Assembly (NCBI RefSeq): GCF_900111835.1
Contig: NZ_FOJP01000007.1
Location: forward strand, 124,001-188,000
Direction: 5' to 3'
Source of the DNA: Metapseudomonas otitidis
GTDB lineage: Bacteria > Pseudomonadota > Gammaproteobacteria > Pseudomonadales > Pseudomonadaceae
Length of the DNA stretch: 64,000 nucleotides
Shown in pieces: positions 41,226 through 55,386 of this stretch. Both the position numbers and the translations under genes were made by a program. Each line of letters starts with the position of its first letter. Within the stretch, counting starts at the first letter, position 1. Under the pieces are notes generated by a model that did not search any database, was not told the DNA's origin, and worked only from the letters and a program-made list of their open reading frames with translations.

Positions 41226-41665
41226 TTTCCAACCAGCGATGAATCCCAGGCAGGAATAGATAGAAAAGAAGATGGATTAAAGAAGGATGAATGAGCTTAT
41301 AGATGTAGTGAGACCCTCTGCCTGTGGAAAACTGCCTCAAGGGGCCGGGTTGCGCACAAGCTGGCCCGGGAAAAGCCTGTCAGCAAGTCGGGGAGCAGCT
41401 GTGCCGGGGCTGTTGGCAAGCGGGGCATAATTCGGTCTGTTGTCCACAGGCTCTTTGTGCACTGGGTTATCCAGGGCCTTGTATACCGAGCTAAGCGGTC
41501 GTTATCCACAGCTTTCACGGGCTATCCCAGGTGCTGCGTGGTGCGTCAATAAGGCATTGATTTTCCTTGGCGAATCGACGAATTGCATGTGGATAACTTG
41601 GCCGCTGACCGCTACACTATGCGCCAGCTTTTTCACCGCACTCCTTTCCTACCTGGGGGACATCC
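41226..41665. other. oriC: Chromosomal replication origin oriC
   Basis: Gap between divergent rpmH and dnaA with perfect DnaA boxes at 41502-41510 (TTATCCACA) and 41588-41596 (TGTGGATAA), and near matches at 41323-41331 (TGTGGAAAA), 41440-41448 (TTGTCCACA) and 41467-41475. An AT-rich stretch at about 41250-41300 may unwind. Established location of the Pseudomonas origin. Confidence 0.9.
41588..41618 (+). promoter_or_regulatory. dnaA promoter with overlapping DnaA box
   Basis: A -10 candidate TACACT (41613-41618) lies 17 bp after a perfect DnaA box (41588-41596) occupying the -35 zone, suggesting autorepression by DnaA. The -35 itself is weak. Confidence 0.5.
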
Positions 41666-43132
41666 GTGTCAGTGGAACTTTGGCAGCAGTGCGTCGATCT
41701 TCTGCGCGACGAACTGCCCGCCCAGCAATTCAACACCTGGATCCGTCCGTTGCAGGTCGAGGCCGAGGGTGACGAACTCCGGGTCTACGCCCCCAATCGT
41801 TTCGTATTGGACTGGGTCAACGAAAAGTACATGGGCCGCCTGCTGGAGTTGCTCAGTGAGCGAGGCAATGGCCTGGCGCCTGCCCTGTCGTTGCTGATCG
41901 GCAGCAAGCGCAACCGGCCGCCGCCCCGTGTCGCCCCCGTTCCCGTTTCCGCGCCGCCTGTGATTACCCCTGCGCCCGTGGCGCCGGTGGCTGCACAGCG
42001 TGTCGAGACGGTCGAGGAAAGCCGCGCGAGCCTCGATCCGCTCGCTTCCGTCTCGGCACCGCCTGCCGTTCGTACCGAGCGCTCGGTACAGGTAGAAGGT
42101 GCGTTGAAGCACACCAGCTACCTGAACCGTACCTTCACCTTCGAGAACTTCGTCGAAGGCAAGTCCAATCAGTTGGCCCGTGCTGCAGCCTGGCAGGTGG
42201 CGGACAACCCGAAGCACGGCTACAACCCGCTCTTCCTTTATGGGGGCGTGGGTCTCGGCAAGACCCACCTGATGCACGCAGTGGGTAACCACCTGCTGAA
42301 GAAGAACCCCAACGCGAAGATCGTCTACCTGCACTCCGAGCGTTTCGTCGCTGACATGGTCAAGGCGCTGCAGCTGAATGCGATCAACGAGTTCAAGCGC
42401 TTCTACCGCTCGGTGGACGCGCTGCTCATCGACGACATCCAGTTCTTCGCCCGCAAGGAGCGTTCCCAGGAGGAGTTCTTCCACACCTTCAACGCCCTGC
42501 TGGAGGGCGGCCAACAGGTGATCCTCACCAGTGACCGCTATCCGAAGGAGATCGAGGGGCTCGAGGAGCGCCTGAAGTCCCGCTTCGGCTGGGGCCTGAC
42601 GGTGGCCGTGGAGCCGCCGGAGCTGGAGACCCGTGTGGCGATCCTGATGAAGAAAGCCGAGCAGGCCAAGGTCGACCTGCCCCACGATGCCGCGTTCTTC
42701 ATCGCCCAGCGCATCCGCTCCAACGTCCGTGAGCTGGAAGGTGCGCTCAAGCGGGTCATCGCCCACGCGCACTTCATGGGGCGCGAGATCACCATCGAGC
42801 TGATCCGTGAATCCTTGAAGGACCTGCTGGCCCTGCAGGACAAGCTGGTCAGCATCGACAACATCCAGCGCATCGTCGTCGAGTACTACAAGATCAAGAT
42901 GTCGGACATGCTGTCCAAGCGCCGCTCGCGCTCCGTCGCGCGGCCGCGCCAGGTGGCCATGGCACTGTCCAAGGAACTGACCAACCACAGCTTGCCGGAA
43001 ATCGGCGACGCCTTTGGTGGACGAGACCACACGACTGTTCTGCATGCCTGTCGTAAGATTGCGGAACTCAGGGAATCCGACGCGGATATCCGCGAGGACT
43101 ACAAGAACCTGCTGCGTACACTGACCACGTGA
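41666..43132 (+). CDS. dnaA: Replication initiator DnaA
   Basis: 488 aa, GTG start with GGGGGA upstream. Domain I (to about 85), Pro-rich linker (about 90-150), AAA+ domain with [11 protein letters not shown] (about 193-203), and C-terminal DnaA-box-binding helix-turn-helix ending [15 protein letters not shown]. Opens oriC. Confidence 0.99.
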   Translation: MSVELWQQCVDLLRDELPAQQFNTWIRPLQVEAEGDELRVYAPNRFVLDWVNEKYMGRLLELLSERGNGLAPALSLLIGSKRNRPPPRVAPVPVSAPPVITPAPVAPVAAQRVETVEESRASLDPLASVSAPPAVRTERSVQVEGALKHTSYLNRTFTFENFVEGKSNQLARAAAWQVADNPKHGYNPLFLYGGVGLGKTHLMHAVGNHLLKKNPNAKIVYLHSERFVADMVKALQLNAINEFKRFYRSVDALLIDDIQFFARKERSQEEFFHTFNALLEGGQQVILTSDRYPKEIEGLEERLKSRFGWGLTVAVEPPELETRVAILMKKAEQAKVDLPHDAAFFIAQRIRSNVRELEGALKRVIAHAHFMGREITIELIRESLKDLLALQDKLVSIDNIQRIVVEYYKIKMSDMLSKRRSRSVARPRQVAMALSKELTNHSLPEIGDAFGGRDHTTVLHACRKIAELRESDADIREDYKNLLRTLTT

Positions 43133-43170
43133 CCGTTCAAGCGCAGCCCATTGAGGCAAGGGACTAGACC

Positions 43171-44274
43171 ATGCATTTCACCATTCAACGCGAAGCCCTG
43201 TTGAAACCCCTGCAACTGGTCGCCGGCGTCGTCGAGCGCCGCCAGACCTTGCCGGTCCTCTCCAATGTGTTGCTGGTGGTTGAAGGCCAGCAGCTGTCGC
43301 TGACCGGTACCGACCTTGAGGTCGAGCTGGTCGGGCGCGTAGTCCTCGAAGAAGCGGCTGAGCCGGGTGAGATCACCGTACCGGCGCGCAAGCTGATGGA
43401 CATCTGCAAGAGCCTGCCCAGCGATGCGCTGATCGATATCCGCGTCGACGAGCAGAAGCTGCTGATCAAGGCCGGCCGGAGCAAGTTCACCCTCTCCACC
43501 CTGCCTGCCAATGACTTCCCCACCGTGGAAGAAGGCCCGGGCTCGCTGAACTTCAGCCTGGTGCAGAGCAAGCTGCGTCGTCTGATCGAACGCACCAGCT
43601 TCGCCATGGCCCAGCAGGACGTGCGCTACTACCTCAACGGCATGCTGCTGGAAGTGAACGCCGGCGTGCTGCGTGCTGTTGCCACCGATGGCCACCGCCT
43701 GGCGATGTGCGCCATGCAGGCTGGCATCGAAGGTGTGGATCGTCACCAGGTGATCGTGCCGCGCAAGGGCATCCTCGAACTGGCTCGCCTGCTCACAGAG
43801 CAGGATGGCGAAGTCCGCATCGTGCTTGGCCAGCACCACATCCGTGCCACCACCGGCGAGTTCACCTTCACCTCCAAGCTGGTCGACGGCAAGTTCCCGG
43901 ACTACGAGCGTGTGCTGCCCCGTGGCGGCGACAAGCTGGTCGTCGGTGATCGCCAGGCTCTGCGTGAGGCCTTCAGCCGTACCGCGATCCTGTCCAACGA
44001 GAAGTACCGTGGTATTCGCCTGCAACTGGCGGCCGGCCTGCTGAAGATCCAGGCCAACAACCCGGAGCAGGAAGAGGCGGAAGAGGAAGTGGCCGTCGAG
44101 TACGGCGGCAGCAACCTGGAGATCGGTTTCAACGTCAGCTACCTGCTCGACGTGCTGGGTGTGATGACCACCGACCAGGTGCGCCTCATCCTGTCCGACT
44201 CCAACAGCAGCGCCCTGCTCCAGGAAGCCGACAACGACGACTCTTCCTATGTCGTCATGCCGATGCGCCTGTAA
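43171..44274 (+). CDS. dnaN: DNA polymerase III beta clamp
   Basis: 367 aa, starting [23 protein letters not shown] and ending YVVMPMRL. Sliding clamp that tethers polymerase III and, with Hda-like factors, inactivates DnaA. Follows dnaA by 38 bp. Confidence 0.99.
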   Translation: MHFTIQREALLKPLQLVAGVVERRQTLPVLSNVLLVVEGQQLSLTGTDLEVELVGRVVLEEAAEPGEITVPARKLMDICKSLPSDALIDIRVDEQKLLIKAGRSKFTLSTLPANDFPTVEEGPGSLNFSLVQSKLRRLIERTSFAMAQQDVRYYLNGMLLEVNAGVLRAVATDGHRLAMCAMQAGIEGVDRHQVIVPRKGILELARLLTEQDGEVRIVLGQHHIRATTGEFTFTSKLVDGKFPDYERVLPRGGDKLVVGDRQALREAFSRTAILSNEKYRGIRLQLAAGLLKIQANNPEQEEAEEEVAVEYGGSNLEIGFNVSYLLDVLGVMTTDQVRLILSDSNSSALLQEADNDDSSYVVMPMRL

Positions 44275-44282
44275 CACGCTCG

Positions 44283-47809
<3,527 letters not shown>

Positions 47810-47836
47810 CCCACCCGAGTGCTTGGCTATGCTTCC

Positions 47837-47865
47837 AGCCCCGGCCCTGTGCCGGGGCTTTTTAT
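47837..47865 (+). terminator. Terminator after gyrB
   Basis: Stem AGCCCCGGC/GCCGGGGCT, 5-nt loop, then TTTTTATT. Ends the dnaA-dnaN-recF-gyrB unit. Confidence 0.9.
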
Positions 47866-47890
47866 TGGGAACAGGAAAGGAGTGCACCTC

Positions 47891-48088
47891 ATGCAGGAAA
47901 CCCAAGGCTCGCCGGAGGCGCCCGTCAGCGATGACGTGCTGATGGACTATCTCGAGCGACAGCTGCGCAGCGGCAGGGTAAAGGTCGGCGTGCTGATGGT
48001 GCAGTTCGAGAAGGCATTTCCCGGTGTGGAGCGGGATCGCCTGGTGCGCTGTTTCAATGCACTGGAATCGCGCTATCTGAAGCGCTGA
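47891..48088 (+). CDS. Small conserved-looking protein, unknown
   Basis: 65 aa from the ATG at 47891, preceded by AGGAAAGGAG about 11 bp upstream. Acidic start, then DYLERQLRSGRVKVGVLMVQF and a basic helical end (RCFNALESRYLKR). No motif recognised. It follows the gyrB terminator, so it has its own promoter or relies on read-through. Confidence 0.55.
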   Translation: MQETQGSPEAPVSDDVLMDYLERQLRSGRVKVGVLMVQFEKAFPGVERDRLVRCFNALESRYLKR

Positions 48089-48197
48089 ATCCCGTCCGGG
48101 CAATCAGCTTATGCACCAATCGTCGGTTTTCCAGAGGAAAGCTGTGAGGCCCGACTGACGCGGGCCTCAGGCAGGAAACAATCAATTGCCGGGATTT

Positions 48198-48206
48198 TTA
48201 TCCACA
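48198..48206 (+). other. Perfect DnaA box
   Basis: TTATCCACA in the gap downstream of the small ORF and plsC, 6.6 kb from oriC. Confidence 0.6.
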
Positions 48207-48219
48207 GCTTTTCAACAGA

Positions 48220-48993
48220 TCAGGCAGGCGTGGAATCCGCCGCTTCCACAGGCTGGGGGGCGGCGCCTTCGATCCGCTGCTGGGCCTGCTCGACCCAGGC
48301 GTAGGCGCGGTCGTTCAGCTCGGCAATGGCACGAGGCCCCTCCCCTTCTGCGTACATCGCCGGGCCTATCTCCACCTGGATGGTGCCGGGGTACTTGGCC
48401 CAGCCCACCTTGGGCCAGAACAGCCCGGCGTTGTGCGCTACCGGCAACACCGGCAGCCCTGCGTTGACTGCCAGTGCAGTGCCGCCGCGGGAGAACTTGC
48501 CCATCTGCCCCACCGGAACCCGGGTTCCTTCCGGGAACACCAGCACCCAGGCCCCCTGGCGCAGGCGCTCGTCGCCCTGGCTGGCGAGCTGCTTGAGCGC
48601 AGCCTTGGGGTTGCTGCGGTCGATGGCGATGGGGCGCAGCAGGGCCATTGCCCAGCCGAAGAACGGCACGTAGAGCAGCTCGCGCTTCACCACCTGGCTG
48701 AGGGGTTCGAAGAAGCCGGAGAGGAAGAAGGTTTCCCAGGTGCTCTGGTGCTTGGAGAGGATCACGCAGGGCGTCTGCGGAATGTTCTCCATGCCCCCAA
48801 CGCGGTAGTCGACACCCGCCACCACCTTGGCCAGCCAGACCGCGAAGCGGCACCAGCGCCAGATCACGAAGCGGTAGCGTGCGCGGAACGGCAGGAAGGG
48901 TGCGACCAGGAAGCTGATCGTGCCCCAGACGAAGGCACTGGACGACAGCAGCAGGTAGAAGAGGACGGTTCTGATGGCCTGCACTGTCGTCAT
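48220..48993 (-). CDS. plsC: 1-acylglycerol-3-phosphate acyltransferase
   Basis: 257 aa with an N-terminal membrane segment. Acyltransferase motif is KHQSTWET (H-x4-E variant of HX4D) and FPEGTR is motif III. Makes phosphatidic acid; the P. aeruginosa gene at this place has been called lptA. Starts 15 bp after gmhB. Confidence 0.92.
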   Translation of the reverse strand: MTTVQAIRTVLFYLLLSSSAFVWGTISFLVAPFLPFRARYRFVIWRWCRFAVWLAKVVAGVDYRVGGMENIPQTPCVILSKHQSTWETFFLSGFFEPLSQVVKRELLYVPFFGWAMALLRPIAIDRSNPKAALKQLASQGDERLRQGAWVLVFPEGTRVPVGQMGKFSRGGTALAVNAGLPVLPVAHNAGLFWPKVGWAKYPGTIQVEIGPAMYAEGEGPRAIAELNDRAYAWVEQAQQRIEGAAPQPVEAADSTPA

Positions 48994-49008
48994 GGTTCCT
49001 TGCCTTGG

Positions 49009-49539
49009 CTAACTGAGGAGATGGTTGGCGACGGCCGCCAGGTCGTCGAATACGAGGACGTCCCCGGGCACGCCTTTGGCCAGGGTTCGCTCGCCCTTGC
49101 CGGTTCTAACCAGCACAGGCTGACAATCGACGGCTCTGGCCGCCTCCAGGTCACCGCTGCTGTCGCCGACGAACCAGATGCCGCCCAACGGTACGCCGTA
49201 GTGCTCGGCAATCTGCAGCAGCATGCCCGGCTTGGGTTTGCGGCAATCGCAGCCGTCGTCGGGCCCGTGGGGGCAATGGACGATCAGGCCGACGTCGCCG
49301 CCCTGCTCCGCCACCCGCTCACGCAGCCGCGCATGCATGGCGTCGAGGGTTTCCAGGGGGTAGTAGCCACGCGCGATGCCCGACTGGTTGGTGGCCACGG
49401 CCACGGTCCAGCCCGCACGCGAGAGGCGCGCAATGGCCTCGATGGCGCCCGGGATCGGGATCCATTCATCGAGGCTTTTGATGTAGGCGTCGGAGTCATG
49501 GTTGATGACGCCGTCGCGGTCGAGGATGAGCAATTTCAT
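49009..49539 (-). CDS. gmhB: Heptose 1,7-bisphosphate 7-phosphatase
   Basis: 176 aa HAD phosphatase. DRDGVIN (residues 7-13) carries the nucleophile and acid/base Asp; CPHGPDDGCDCRKP holds the zinc-binding Cys/His. Acts in ADP-heptose synthesis for LPS. Confidence 0.94.
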   Translation of the reverse strand: MKLLILDRDGVINHDSDAYIKSLDEWIPIPGAIEAIARLSRAGWTVAVATNQSGIARGYYPLETLDAMHARLRERVAEQGGDVGLIVHCPHGPDDGCDCRKPKPGMLLQIAEHYGVPLGGIWFVGDSSGDLEAARAVDCQPVLVRTGKGERTLAKGVPGDVLVFDDLAAVANHLLS

Positions 49540-49591
49540 GGTGCGTCCTGTCAGCCAACCGCAGGCGTGTCGCCTGCGGTTGGCTCAGCCT

Positions 49592-51646
49592 TTAGCCGAG
49601 AACGGAGATGTCGGCGGCGCCGAGGAACAGGCCGCGCAGCTTCGCCAGCAGGGCGTAGCGGTTCGCACGGACGGCCGCGTCATCGACGTTGACCATCACC
49701 GCCTCGAAGAACGCATCCACCGGCTCGCGCAGGCTCGCCAGGCGGCCCAGGGCTTCGCTGTAGCAACGGGCGGCTGCCATGGGGGCGACGGCACGCTCGG
49801 CCTCTGCCACGGCTGCGGCAAGGGCCTTCTCGGCGTCTTCCTGCAGCAGGGCGCTGTCGACCACGGCCGGTACTTCGCCTTCGGCCTTGCCCAGCAGGTT
49901 GGAGACGCGCTTGTTGGCGGCGGCCAGGGCTGCGGCTTCGGGCAGGGCGCGGAAGGCCTGCACGGCTTGCACGCGCTGGTCGAAGTCCAGGGCCGAGGTC
50001 GGCTTGAGGGCACGGACGGAGAGGTACACCGCCACGTCCACGCCTTCGTCTTCGTAGCGGGCGCGCAGGCGGTCGAAGATGAAGTCCAGCACCTGGGTGG
50101 CCAGGCCGTCCGCCTTCACCTTGTCGCCGTACTGGGCGATGGCGAAGCCGACGGCGTCGTCCAGGTCCAGGTCCAGCTTCTTCTCGATCAGGATGCGCAG
50201 TACGCCGAGGGCCTGGCGGCGCAGGGCGAAGGGGTCCTTGCTGCCGGTGGGCAGCATGCCGATGCCGAAGATACCCACCAGGGTGTCCAGCTTGTCGGCC
50301 ACCGCCAGCGCAGCACCGGTCAGGGTCTGCGGCAGCTCGGCGCCGGCGCCACGCGGCATGTACTGCTCGTTCAGGGCGTGGGCGACGTCGTCCGCTTCAC
50401 CGTCGTTCAGGGCGTAGTAGTAGCCGGCGATGCCCTGCATTTCCGGGAACTCGCCGACCATCTCGGTGGCCAGGTCGCACTTGGCGAGGATGCCGGCACG
50501 GGCGGCTTTCACCGGGTCGGCGCCGACGCGCTCGGCGATGTGGGCGGCCAGTGCGGAAACGCGCTCGGCCTTCTCGTACACGGTGCCGAGCTGGGCCTGG
50601 AACACCACGTTCTTCAGGCGCTCGTTGAAGGTTTCCAGCTTCTGCTTCTTGTCCTGCTTGAAGAAGAACTCGGCGTCGGTCAGGCGCGGACGCACGACCT
50701 TCTCGTTGCCCGAGATGATCTGCGCCGGGTCCTTGCTCTCGACGTTGGCCACGGTGATGAAGCGCGGCAGCAGCTTGCCGTTGGCATCCAGCAGGCAGAA
50801 GTACTTCTGGTTGTCCTGCATGGTGGTGATCAGGGCTTCCTGGGGCACTTCGAGGAAGCGCTCCTCGAACGAGCACACCAGCGGCACCGGCCACTCGACC
50901 AGTGCCGTCACCTCGTCCAGCAGGTCCGCCGGTACCACGGCGCTGCCCTTCTGCTCGGCAGCCAGTTGGTCGACGCGCTTGGCGATCAGCTCGCGGCGCT
51001 CGGCGAAGTCGGCCAGCACGTAGGCGGCGCGCAGGTCCTCCAGATAGCTGGAAGGCTTGCTGATGCGGATGTTCGCGGGGTTGTGGAAGCGGTGGCCACG
51101 GGACTCGCGGCCCGCCTTCTGGGCGAGGATCTCGCAGTCCACCACGTCATCGCCGAAGAGCATCACCAGCCACTGGGTCGGGCGCACGAACTCTTCGCGG
51201 CGAGCAGCCCAGCGCATGCGCTTGGGAATCGGCAGGGCGGCCAGGGAGGCCTCGACGATGCCGGCCAGCAGGCCCTTGGCGGGTTGGCCGGGGATGGTCT
51301 GGCTGAACTTCAGCTTCGGCCCGCTGGTGTCGATCTGTGCCAGGTCGACGCCGCACTTCTTGGCGAAGCCGAGGGCGGCCTGGGTCGGGTTGCCGGCGGC
51401 GTCGAAGGCGGCCTGCAGCGGCGGGCCGTCGAGGTTGACGCTGCGGTCGGGCTGCTGGGTGGCCAGTTGCTCGACCAGCACCGCCAGGCGGCGCGGCGCG
51501 GCGTAGACGCGGGCGGCGCCGTGGCTCAGGCCAGCCGTCTTGAGGCCACCGAGGATGCCGGCGAGGAAGGCGTCACCCAGGGACTTGAGGGCCTTGGGCG
51601 GCAGCTCTTCGGTGCCCAGTTCGACGAGGAAATCTTGTGCACTCAT
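49592..51646 (-). CDS. glyS: Glycyl-tRNA synthetase beta subunit
   Basis: 684 aa, typical start [16 protein letters not shown] and C-terminal anticodon/HD-like domain. Works with GlyQ as an alpha2-beta2 enzyme. Its ATG overlaps the glyQ stop (ATGA). Confidence 0.98.
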   Translation of the reverse strand: MSAQDFLVELGTEELPPKALKSLGDAFLAGILGGLKTAGLSHGAARVYAAPRRLAVLVEQLATQQPDRSVNLDGPPLQAAFDAAGNPTQAALGFAKKCGVDLAQIDTSGPKLKFSQTIPGQPAKGLLAGIVEASLAALPIPKRMRWAARREEFVRPTQWLVMLFGDDVVDCEILAQKAGRESRGHRFHNPANIRISKPSSYLEDLRAAYVLADFAERRELIAKRVDQLAAEQKGSAVVPADLLDEVTALVEWPVPLVCSFEERFLEVPQEALITTMQDNQKYFCLLDANGKLLPRFITVANVESKDPAQIISGNEKVVRPRLTDAEFFFKQDKKQKLETFNERLKNVVFQAQLGTVYEKAERVSALAAHIAERVGADPVKAARAGILAKCDLATEMVGEFPEMQGIAGYYYALNDGEADDVAHALNEQYMPRGAGAELPQTLTGAALAVADKLDTLVGIFGIGMLPTGSKDPFALRRQALGVLRILIEKKLDLDLDDAVGFAIAQYGDKVKADGLATQVLDFIFDRLRARYEDEGVDVAVYLSVRALKPTSALDFDQRVQAVQAFRALPEAAALAAANKRVSNLLGKAEGEVPAVVDSALLQEDAEKALAAAVAEAERAVAPMAAARCYSEALGRLASLREPVDAFFEAVMVNVDDAAVRANRYALLAKLRGLFLGAADISVLG

Positions 51647-52590
51647 TCTGCCGCCTCCAGCTTGGCCAGTACTTCGTCACGCAGTTCGGGGGTCGCCATG
51701 GGGAAGCCCAGGCGCGCGCGCGCCTGCAGGTAGCTCTGGGCCACGGCGCGGGCCAGGGTGCGCACGCGCAGGATGTAGCGCTGGCGCTCGGTCACGGAGA
51801 TGGCGCGGCGGGCATCCAGCAGATTGAAGGTGTGGGAGGCCTTGAGGACCATCTCGTAGGTCGGCAGCGGCAGCTGCAGCTCGATCAGGCGGTTGGCCTC
51901 GCTCTCGTAGAAGTCGAAGAGTTCGAACAGCTTCGGCACGTTGGCGTGCTCGAAGTTGAAGGTGGACTGCTCCACTTCGTTCTGGTGGAACACGTCGCCG
52001 TAGGTGACCACGCCGAAGGGGCCGTCGGTCCACACCAGGTCATAGACCGAGTCCACGCCCTGCAGGTACATGGCCAGGCGCTCCAGGCCATAGGTGATCT
52101 CGCCGGTCACCGGGTAGCACTCGATGCCGCCGACCTGCTGGAAGTAGGTGAACTGGGTGACTTCCATGCCGTTCAGCCAGATTTCCCAACCCAGGCCCCA
52201 GGCGCCGAGGGTGGGAGACTCCCAGTTGTCCTCGACGAAGCGGATGTCGTGCACCAGCGGGTCGATGCCGATGGCCTTCAGGGAGCCCAGGTACAGCTCC
52301 TGGAAGTTCTCCGGGTTGGGCTTCAGGACCACCTGGAACTGGTAGTAGTGCTGCAGGCGGTTGGGGTTCTCGCCGTAGCGGCCGTCAGTGGGGCGGCGCG
52401 AGGGCTGCACGTAGGCGGCGTTCCAGGTCTCCGGGCCGATGGCGCGGAGGAAGGTGGCGGTGTGGAAGGTACCGGCGCCCACTTCCATGTCGTAGGGCTG
52501 GAGCACCACGCAGCCCTGCTCGGCCCAGTACTGCTGCAGGGCGAGGATCAGGTCTTGGAAGGTGCGCACGGCGGGCGTAGTCTGGCTCAC
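51643..52590 (-). CDS. glyQ: Glycyl-tRNA synthetase alpha subunit
   Basis: 315 aa from the GTG at 52590 ([15 protein letters not shown]). Class II catalytic core ([19 protein letters not shown]). The open frame extends far upstream over the tag gene; family length fixes the start. Confidence 0.97.
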   Translation of the reverse strand: MSQTTPAVRTFQDLILALQQYWAEQGCVVLQPYDMEVGAGTFHTATFLRAIGPETWNAAYVQPSRRPTDGRYGENPNRLQHYYQFQVVLKPNPENFQELYLGSLKAIGIDPLVHDIRFVEDNWESPTLGAWGLGWEIWLNGMEVTQFTYFQQVGGIECYPVTGEITYGLERLAMYLQGVDSVYDLVWTDGPFGVVTYGDVFHQNEVEQSTFNFEHANVPKLFELFDFYESEANRLIELQLPLPTYEMVLKASHTFNLLDARRAISVTERQRYILRVRTLARAVAQSYLQARARLGFPMATPELRDEVLAKLEAAE

Positions 52591-52671
52591 GAATTTCACC
52601 TGTGCTGGGTATTCGACTGAAAGGGCGCGAGTATACCCGATCCGACCCGCCGCAACCGCATGGAAAGCCTT

Positions 52672-53223
52672 ATGCCACGCTGCTTCTGGTGCAACGAAGA
52701 CCCCCTCTACATCGCCTACCACGACCAGGAATGGGGCGTGCCCCAACGGGATGCCGGGGCGCTGTTCGAGATGCTGTTGCTGGAGGGTTTCCAGGCCGGC
52801 CTGTCGTGGATCACGGTGCTGAAGAAGCGTGCCCGCTACCGCGAGGTGCTGTTCGGTTTCGACCCACAGCGCCTGGCGCAGATGACCGACGAGGAAATCG
52901 AGGTGCGCATGCAGGACCCGGGCATCATCCGCAACCGCGCCAAGCTGCGCGCGGCCCGGCAGAACGCCCAGGCCTGGCTGCGCCTGGAGGACCCCTCCGC
53001 CCTGCTTTGGTCCTTCGTCGGCGGCGCACCACGGATCAACCGCTTCGTCGACCGCAGCGAGGTGCCGGCGGTGACGGCCGAGGCCGAGGCGATGAGCAAG
53101 GCGCTGCGCAAGCTGGGCTTCACCTTTGTCGGGCCGACCATCTGCTACGCCTTCATGCAGGCCACCGGCATGGTCATGGACCACACCCTCGACTGCGATC
53201 GGCATCCTCACCTGGCGGGCTGA
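52672..53223 (+). CDS. tag: DNA-3-methyladenine glycosylase I
   Basis: 183 aa, zinc-binding CFWC at residues 4-7 and YHDQEWG nearby; helix-hairpin-helix glycosylase. Removes 3-methyladenine. Divergent from glyQ. Confidence 0.96.
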   Translation: MPRCFWCNEDPLYIAYHDQEWGVPQRDAGALFEMLLLEGFQAGLSWITVLKKRARYREVLFGFDPQRLAQMTDEEIEVRMQDPGIIRNRAKLRAARQNAQAWLRLEDPSALLWSFVGGAPRINRFVDRSEVPAVTAEAEAMSKALRKLGFTFVGPTICYAFMQATGMVMDHTLDCDRHPHLAG

Positions 53224-53290
53224 CGGTCCGTCCCGCACCTGAGCGCGCGTCACGGTAGAATGCGCGCTTTTCCTTGCCCTGGAGTTGCCT

Positions 53291-54178
53291 GTGGACAAGC
53301 TCAAAGGCGCCCTCGTGGTCGGCTTCCTGCGCCTCTTCGCCCTGCTGCCCTGGCGGGCCGTACAAGCCGTGGGCGCGGCAATCGGCTGGCTGATGTGGAA
53401 GCTGCCCAACCGCTCCCGCGAGGTCACGCGGATCAACCTCGCCAAGTGCTTTCCGGAACTGTCCCCGACCGAGCTCGACCAGCGTGTCGGCCAGAGCCTG
53501 ATGGACATCGGTCGCACCCTCACCGAAAGCGCCTGCGCCTGGATTTGGCCGGCGGAGAAGTCCATCGGCCTGGTGCGCGAAGTGGAAGGCCTGGAGGTGC
53601 TGCACGAGGCATTGGCCAGCGGCAAGGGCGTGGTGGGCATCACCAGTCACCTGGGCAACTGGGAGGTGCTGAACCACTTCTACTGTGCCCAGTGCAAACC
53701 GATCATCTTCTACCGCCCGCCGAAGCTGAAGGCCGTGGACGAACTGCTGCAGAAGCAGCGCGTGCAGCTCGGCAACCGCGTCGCGCCGTCCACCAAGGAA
53801 GGCATCCTCAGCGTCATCAAGGAAGTGCGTCGGGGCGGCGCGGTGGGCATTCCGGCCGACCCGGAACCGAGCCTGTCCGCCGGCGTGTTCGTGCCCTTCC
53901 TCGGCACCCTGGCGCTGACCAGCAAGTTCGTCCCCGGCATGCTCGCCGGCGGCAAGGCGCGCGGGGTGTTCCTGCATGCGTTGCGCCTGCCGGATGGCTC
54001 CGGCTTCAAGGTCATCCTCGAAGCTGCGCCGGAGGGGATGTACAGCGACAACGTGGAAGAAGGCGTGGCGGCGATGAGCGCCGTGGTGGAGCGCTACGTG
54101 CGCACCTACCCGACCCAGTACATGTGGAGCATGAAGCGCTTCAAGAAGCGCCCCGAGGGCGAAGCCCGCTGGTATTGA
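53291..54178 (+). CDS. Lipid A lauroyl-type acyltransferase
   Basis: 295 aa from the GTG at 53291. One N-terminal membrane segment and acyltransferase motif HLGNWE (H-x4-E); LpxL/HtrB family. Adds a secondary acyl chain to lipid A. Followed by a hairpin terminator. Confidence 0.9.
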   Translation: MDKLKGALVVGFLRLFALLPWRAVQAVGAAIGWLMWKLPNRSREVTRINLAKCFPELSPTELDQRVGQSLMDIGRTLTESACAWIWPAEKSIGLVREVEGLEVLHEALASGKGVVGITSHLGNWEVLNHFYCAQCKPIIFYRPPKLKAVDELLQKQRVQLGNRVAPSTKEGILSVIKEVRRGGAVGIPADPEPSLSAGVFVPFLGTLALTSKFVPGMLAGGKARGVFLHALRLPDGSGFKVILEAAPEGMYSDNVEEGVAAMSAVVERYVRTYPTQYMWSMKRFKKRPEGEARWY

Positions 54179-54180
54179 GA

Positions 54181-54204
54181 AAAGGCGCCTCGGCGCCTTT
54201 TTTG
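54181..54204 (+). terminator. Terminator after the lipid A acyltransferase
   Basis: Stem AAAAGGCGC/GCGCCTTTT with loop CTCG, then TT. Starts 2 bp after the stop codon. Confidence 0.85.
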
Positions 54205-54272
54205 CGTCTTCTGCTGGGCGAGTCGGTGGTTTTAGGCTAAAAACCGCTCAGACCAATCCAAGGTGTGTCGCG

Positions 54273-54539
54273 ATGTCCTCCAACCAGCGCCAGCATCCCC
54301 GTACGCCGATGAAGTGCCGGATCAAGATCAGTCACGAGAGCTTCGGGGATCTCTTCGCCCAGACCCGCGACCTGTCGGACGGCGGCGTGTACGTCCGCCA
54401 CCCGGACCTGGTGGCCCTGCCGGTGGGCACCATCCTCACCGGCCAGGTGCAGGACCTGCCCTTCGAAGCGCCGATCCTGCAGATGGAGATCATGCGGGTG
54501 GACGCCGAGGGTGTCGGCCTGCGCTTCGTCGAGTCCTGA
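54273..54539 (+). CDS. PilZ-domain protein
   Basis: 88 aa. RQHPR (residues 6-10) and DLSDGGVYV are the c-di-GMP-binding RxxxR and D/NxSxxG motifs. Single-domain PilZ adaptor; target unknown. Confidence 0.9.
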   Translation: MSSNQRQHPRTPMKCRIKISHESFGDLFAQTRDLSDGGVYVRHPDLVALPVGTILTGQVQDLPFEAPILQMEIMRVDAEGVGLRFVES

Positions 54540-54568
54540 TCCGCTACCAACCGCTCCCGGAAATCCCC

Positions 54569-54997
54569 CTAGCCTTCCTCGTCCGCCGTCAGCAGCACCA
54601 GTGGTTCGCACGCCTGACGACGGCAGCCCCAGCGATACTCCTCCCGGGTCGGCCCTTCACCGCGCCAGGTCGTTGCCGTGGCGCCGCCGTTGATGCGGAA
54701 GTTCCACACCTGGCCGCGGCCGTCATGCAGGCGCCCCTCGATGCTGCAGGGCACCCAGGAGAACGCGTGGTGCAGCACCACGCCGTCCAGCAACTCGGCC
54801 AGGGTGAAGAAGCGGCTGGCACCCCGCGCGTCCAGCTTCCAGGCGCGGCAGGCTTCGGTCAGGGCGGGTTCGGCCGAAGGCGGGGCTTCCAGTATCGGTG
54901 GCTTGATCGAATCGACCTGGTAGGGCGGCACCGGTTGGGCAGCGACGCCATCCAAGGCGAACGCCGCAATCCCCAGGGCGAGCACGGTGCGCACCAT
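54569..54997 (-). CDS. Hypothetical secreted protein
   Basis: 142 aa with a signal peptide ending GVAAQ. Four Cys residues (C49, C83, C124, C129) may form disulfides. One base separates it from the TPR gene, so they form an operon. Function unknown. Confidence 0.7.
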   Translation of the reverse strand: MVRTVLALGIAAFALDGVAAQPVPPYQVDSIKPPILEAPPSAEPALTEACRAWKLDARGASRFFTLAELLDGVVLHHAFSWVPCSIEGRLHDGRGQVWNFRINGGATATTWRGEGPTREEYRWGCRRQACEPLVLLTADEEG

Positions 54998-54998
54998 G

Positions 54999-55319
54999 TC
55001 ACTGCCCTCCCTGGCGGCGGGCGAGGCGCTTGAGGAACACCCCCATCTCCTTCTCCGCCTGCTTGTCGCCCTTGGCCTGCGCGGCGCTCAGGCCCTGCTC
55101 CCAGGCCTGGCGAGCCCCCTCACTGTCACCGTTGCTCTCCAGTGCCTTGCCCAGCAGCTTCCAGGCGGCCGAGTAGGCTGGGTCCTGCTCGACGCAGCGT
55201 TGCAGGTGCAGCGCCGCCGCCGTCGCATCACCCTGGTCGAGGTAGCCCTTGCCCAGGCCGAAGCGCAGCAGCGCGTTGTCCACGCCCTTGGCGAGCATTT
55301 TCTCCAGTGAATCGATCAT
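54999..55319 (-). CDS. TPR-repeat protein
   Basis: 106 aa, two to three tetratricopeptide repeats (LGKGYLDQGDATAAALHLQRCVEQDP, then AWKLLGKALESNGDSEGARQAWEQGL), split here only for description. Protein-interaction scaffold, partner unknown; matches the small TPR gene at this place in P. aeruginosa. Confidence 0.8.
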   Translation of the reverse strand: MIDSLEKMLAKGVDNALLRFGLGKGYLDQGDATAAALHLQRCVEQDPAYSAAWKLLGKALESNGDSEGARQAWEQGLSAAQAKGDKQAEKEMGVFLKRLARRQGGQ

Positions 55320-55386
55320 GGTCCTGTCCCCGGGCTGTCGAGGCGCTCACCCTACCCTGATCGACGCGAGCACCCAACCCCAAGGC

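Noticed and set aside
51643-53643. 666-codon frame extending glyQ upstream
   Set aside because: The upstream part overlaps the tag gene on the other strand; family length and a GTG at 52590 set the start.
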